Shown: piece by piece, positions 14,100 through 14,222 of the stretch | How positions within the stretch are numbered: position 1 is the stretch's first letter | Layout: every line of letters starts with the position of its first letter | Assembly (NCBI GenBank): GCA_945888895.1 | Contig: CAMDAY010000031.1 | Location: forward strand, 1 to 14,222 | Length of the DNA stretch: 14,222 bases | DNA from: Dehalococcoides mccartyi | Lineage (GTDB): Bacteria > Chloroflexota > Dehalococcoidia > UBA2979 | Direction: 5' to 3' | Notes under the pieces: model-generated | The model's database searches: none | What the model saw: the letters and a program-made list of their open reading frames with translations, nothing else | Told to the model about the DNA's origin: nothing | Position numbers and translations under genes: made by a program

Positions 14100-14222
14100 C
14101 TAGAGTGCCTCGGCGATCGCCTTGCCGAGGTCGCTCGTGGTGGCGGTACCGCCGATGTCGGGTGTGCGCGGTGCGCCGCTCTTCGGGTCGAGCACCGTCT
14201 CGATCGCCTTCACCACAGCGTC
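14100..14222 (-). CDS. Isocitrate/isopropylmalate dehydrogenase family protein, C-terminus (partial)
   Basis: The last 40 codons of a minus-strand gene that continues beyond the window; it stops at TAG 14100-14102. The residues RTPDIGGTATTSDLGKAIAEAL are the conserved end of the NAD(P)-dependent isocitrate/3-isopropylmalate/tartrate dehydrogenase family. These enzymes carry out oxidative decarboxylation of beta-hydroxy acids in the TCA cycle or leucine synthesis. The tail does not tell the members apart, so no gene symbol is given. It converges with the plus-strand permease fragment 25 bases away. Confidence 0.85.
   Translation of the reverse strand, partial: DAVVKAIETVLDPKSGAPRTPDIGGTATTSDLGKAIAEAL

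Noticed and set aside
1..14222. CRISPR array, transposon or prophage
   Set aside because: No regularly spaced direct repeats, no transposase or integrase motif, and no phage structural gene was seen on either strand.

Overview
The window is a GC-rich bacterial chromosomal segment (roughly two thirds G+C by eye) with bacterial Shine-Dalgarno signals and frequent GTG starts. A Gram-positive/Chloroflexota-type SOS box (GAAC-N4-GTTC), a DUF6504-like gene between imuB and dnaE2, and an LLM-class flavin oxidoreductase point to Chloroflexota or Actinomycetota. The sequence alone does not resolve the phylum. I see no phage genes, transposase, CRISPR array, rRNA or intact tRNA.

Layout. At 1-118 the end of a plus-strand gene meets a minus-strand luciferase-like oxidoreductase (143-1165). 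A strong hairpin (1253-1286) separates this from a minus-strand pair: a cupredoxin-fused multicopper oxidase (1309-2602) and, upstream of it, a tandem universal stress protein (2748-3656). The oxidase frame is broken at a run of 12 G/C. From 3657 to 5036 the sequence is poor in intact genes. It holds a tiny membrane ORF (3965-4087), several hairpins and a decayed membrane-anchored Usp/KdpD-like gene (4147-4726, minus) with at least five frame breaks, two of them at G runs. A plus-strand amidase (5037-6610) has its full catalytic triad but a one-base frame break at about 5520. A terminator (6674-6702) divides it from the convergent block on its right.

The best-defined module is an SOS mutagenesis operon on the minus strand: imuB (11772 to 10567), a small DUF6504-like gene (10570 to 10229) and dnaE2 (10229 to 6768). 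The genes are coupled by GTGA and TGATG overlaps. A perfect GAAC-N4-GTTC palindrome lies 37 nt upstream of the imuB start. By homology this is a damage-inducible translesion synthesis 'mutasome': DnaE2 is the polymerase, ImuB is a catalytically dead Y-family scaffold, and the small protein is an unassigned partner. No imuA or imuA' is present.

To the right are a zinc-ribbon/membrane/beta-propeller protein (11915-13312), a 65-residue membrane protein (13472-13669), two head-to-head C-terminal fragments of FtsX/MacB-type ABC permeases (13695-13889 minus, 13955-14074 plus), and the C-terminus of an isocitrate/isopropylmalate dehydrogenase-family enzyme (14100 onward, minus).

Frame breaks are concentrated at 2.3-5.5 kb, whereas the roughly 5 kb of the mutasome operon reads cleanly. 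The broken area is therefore either a local gene graveyard or a locally poor piece of assembly, and raw reads would decide which.
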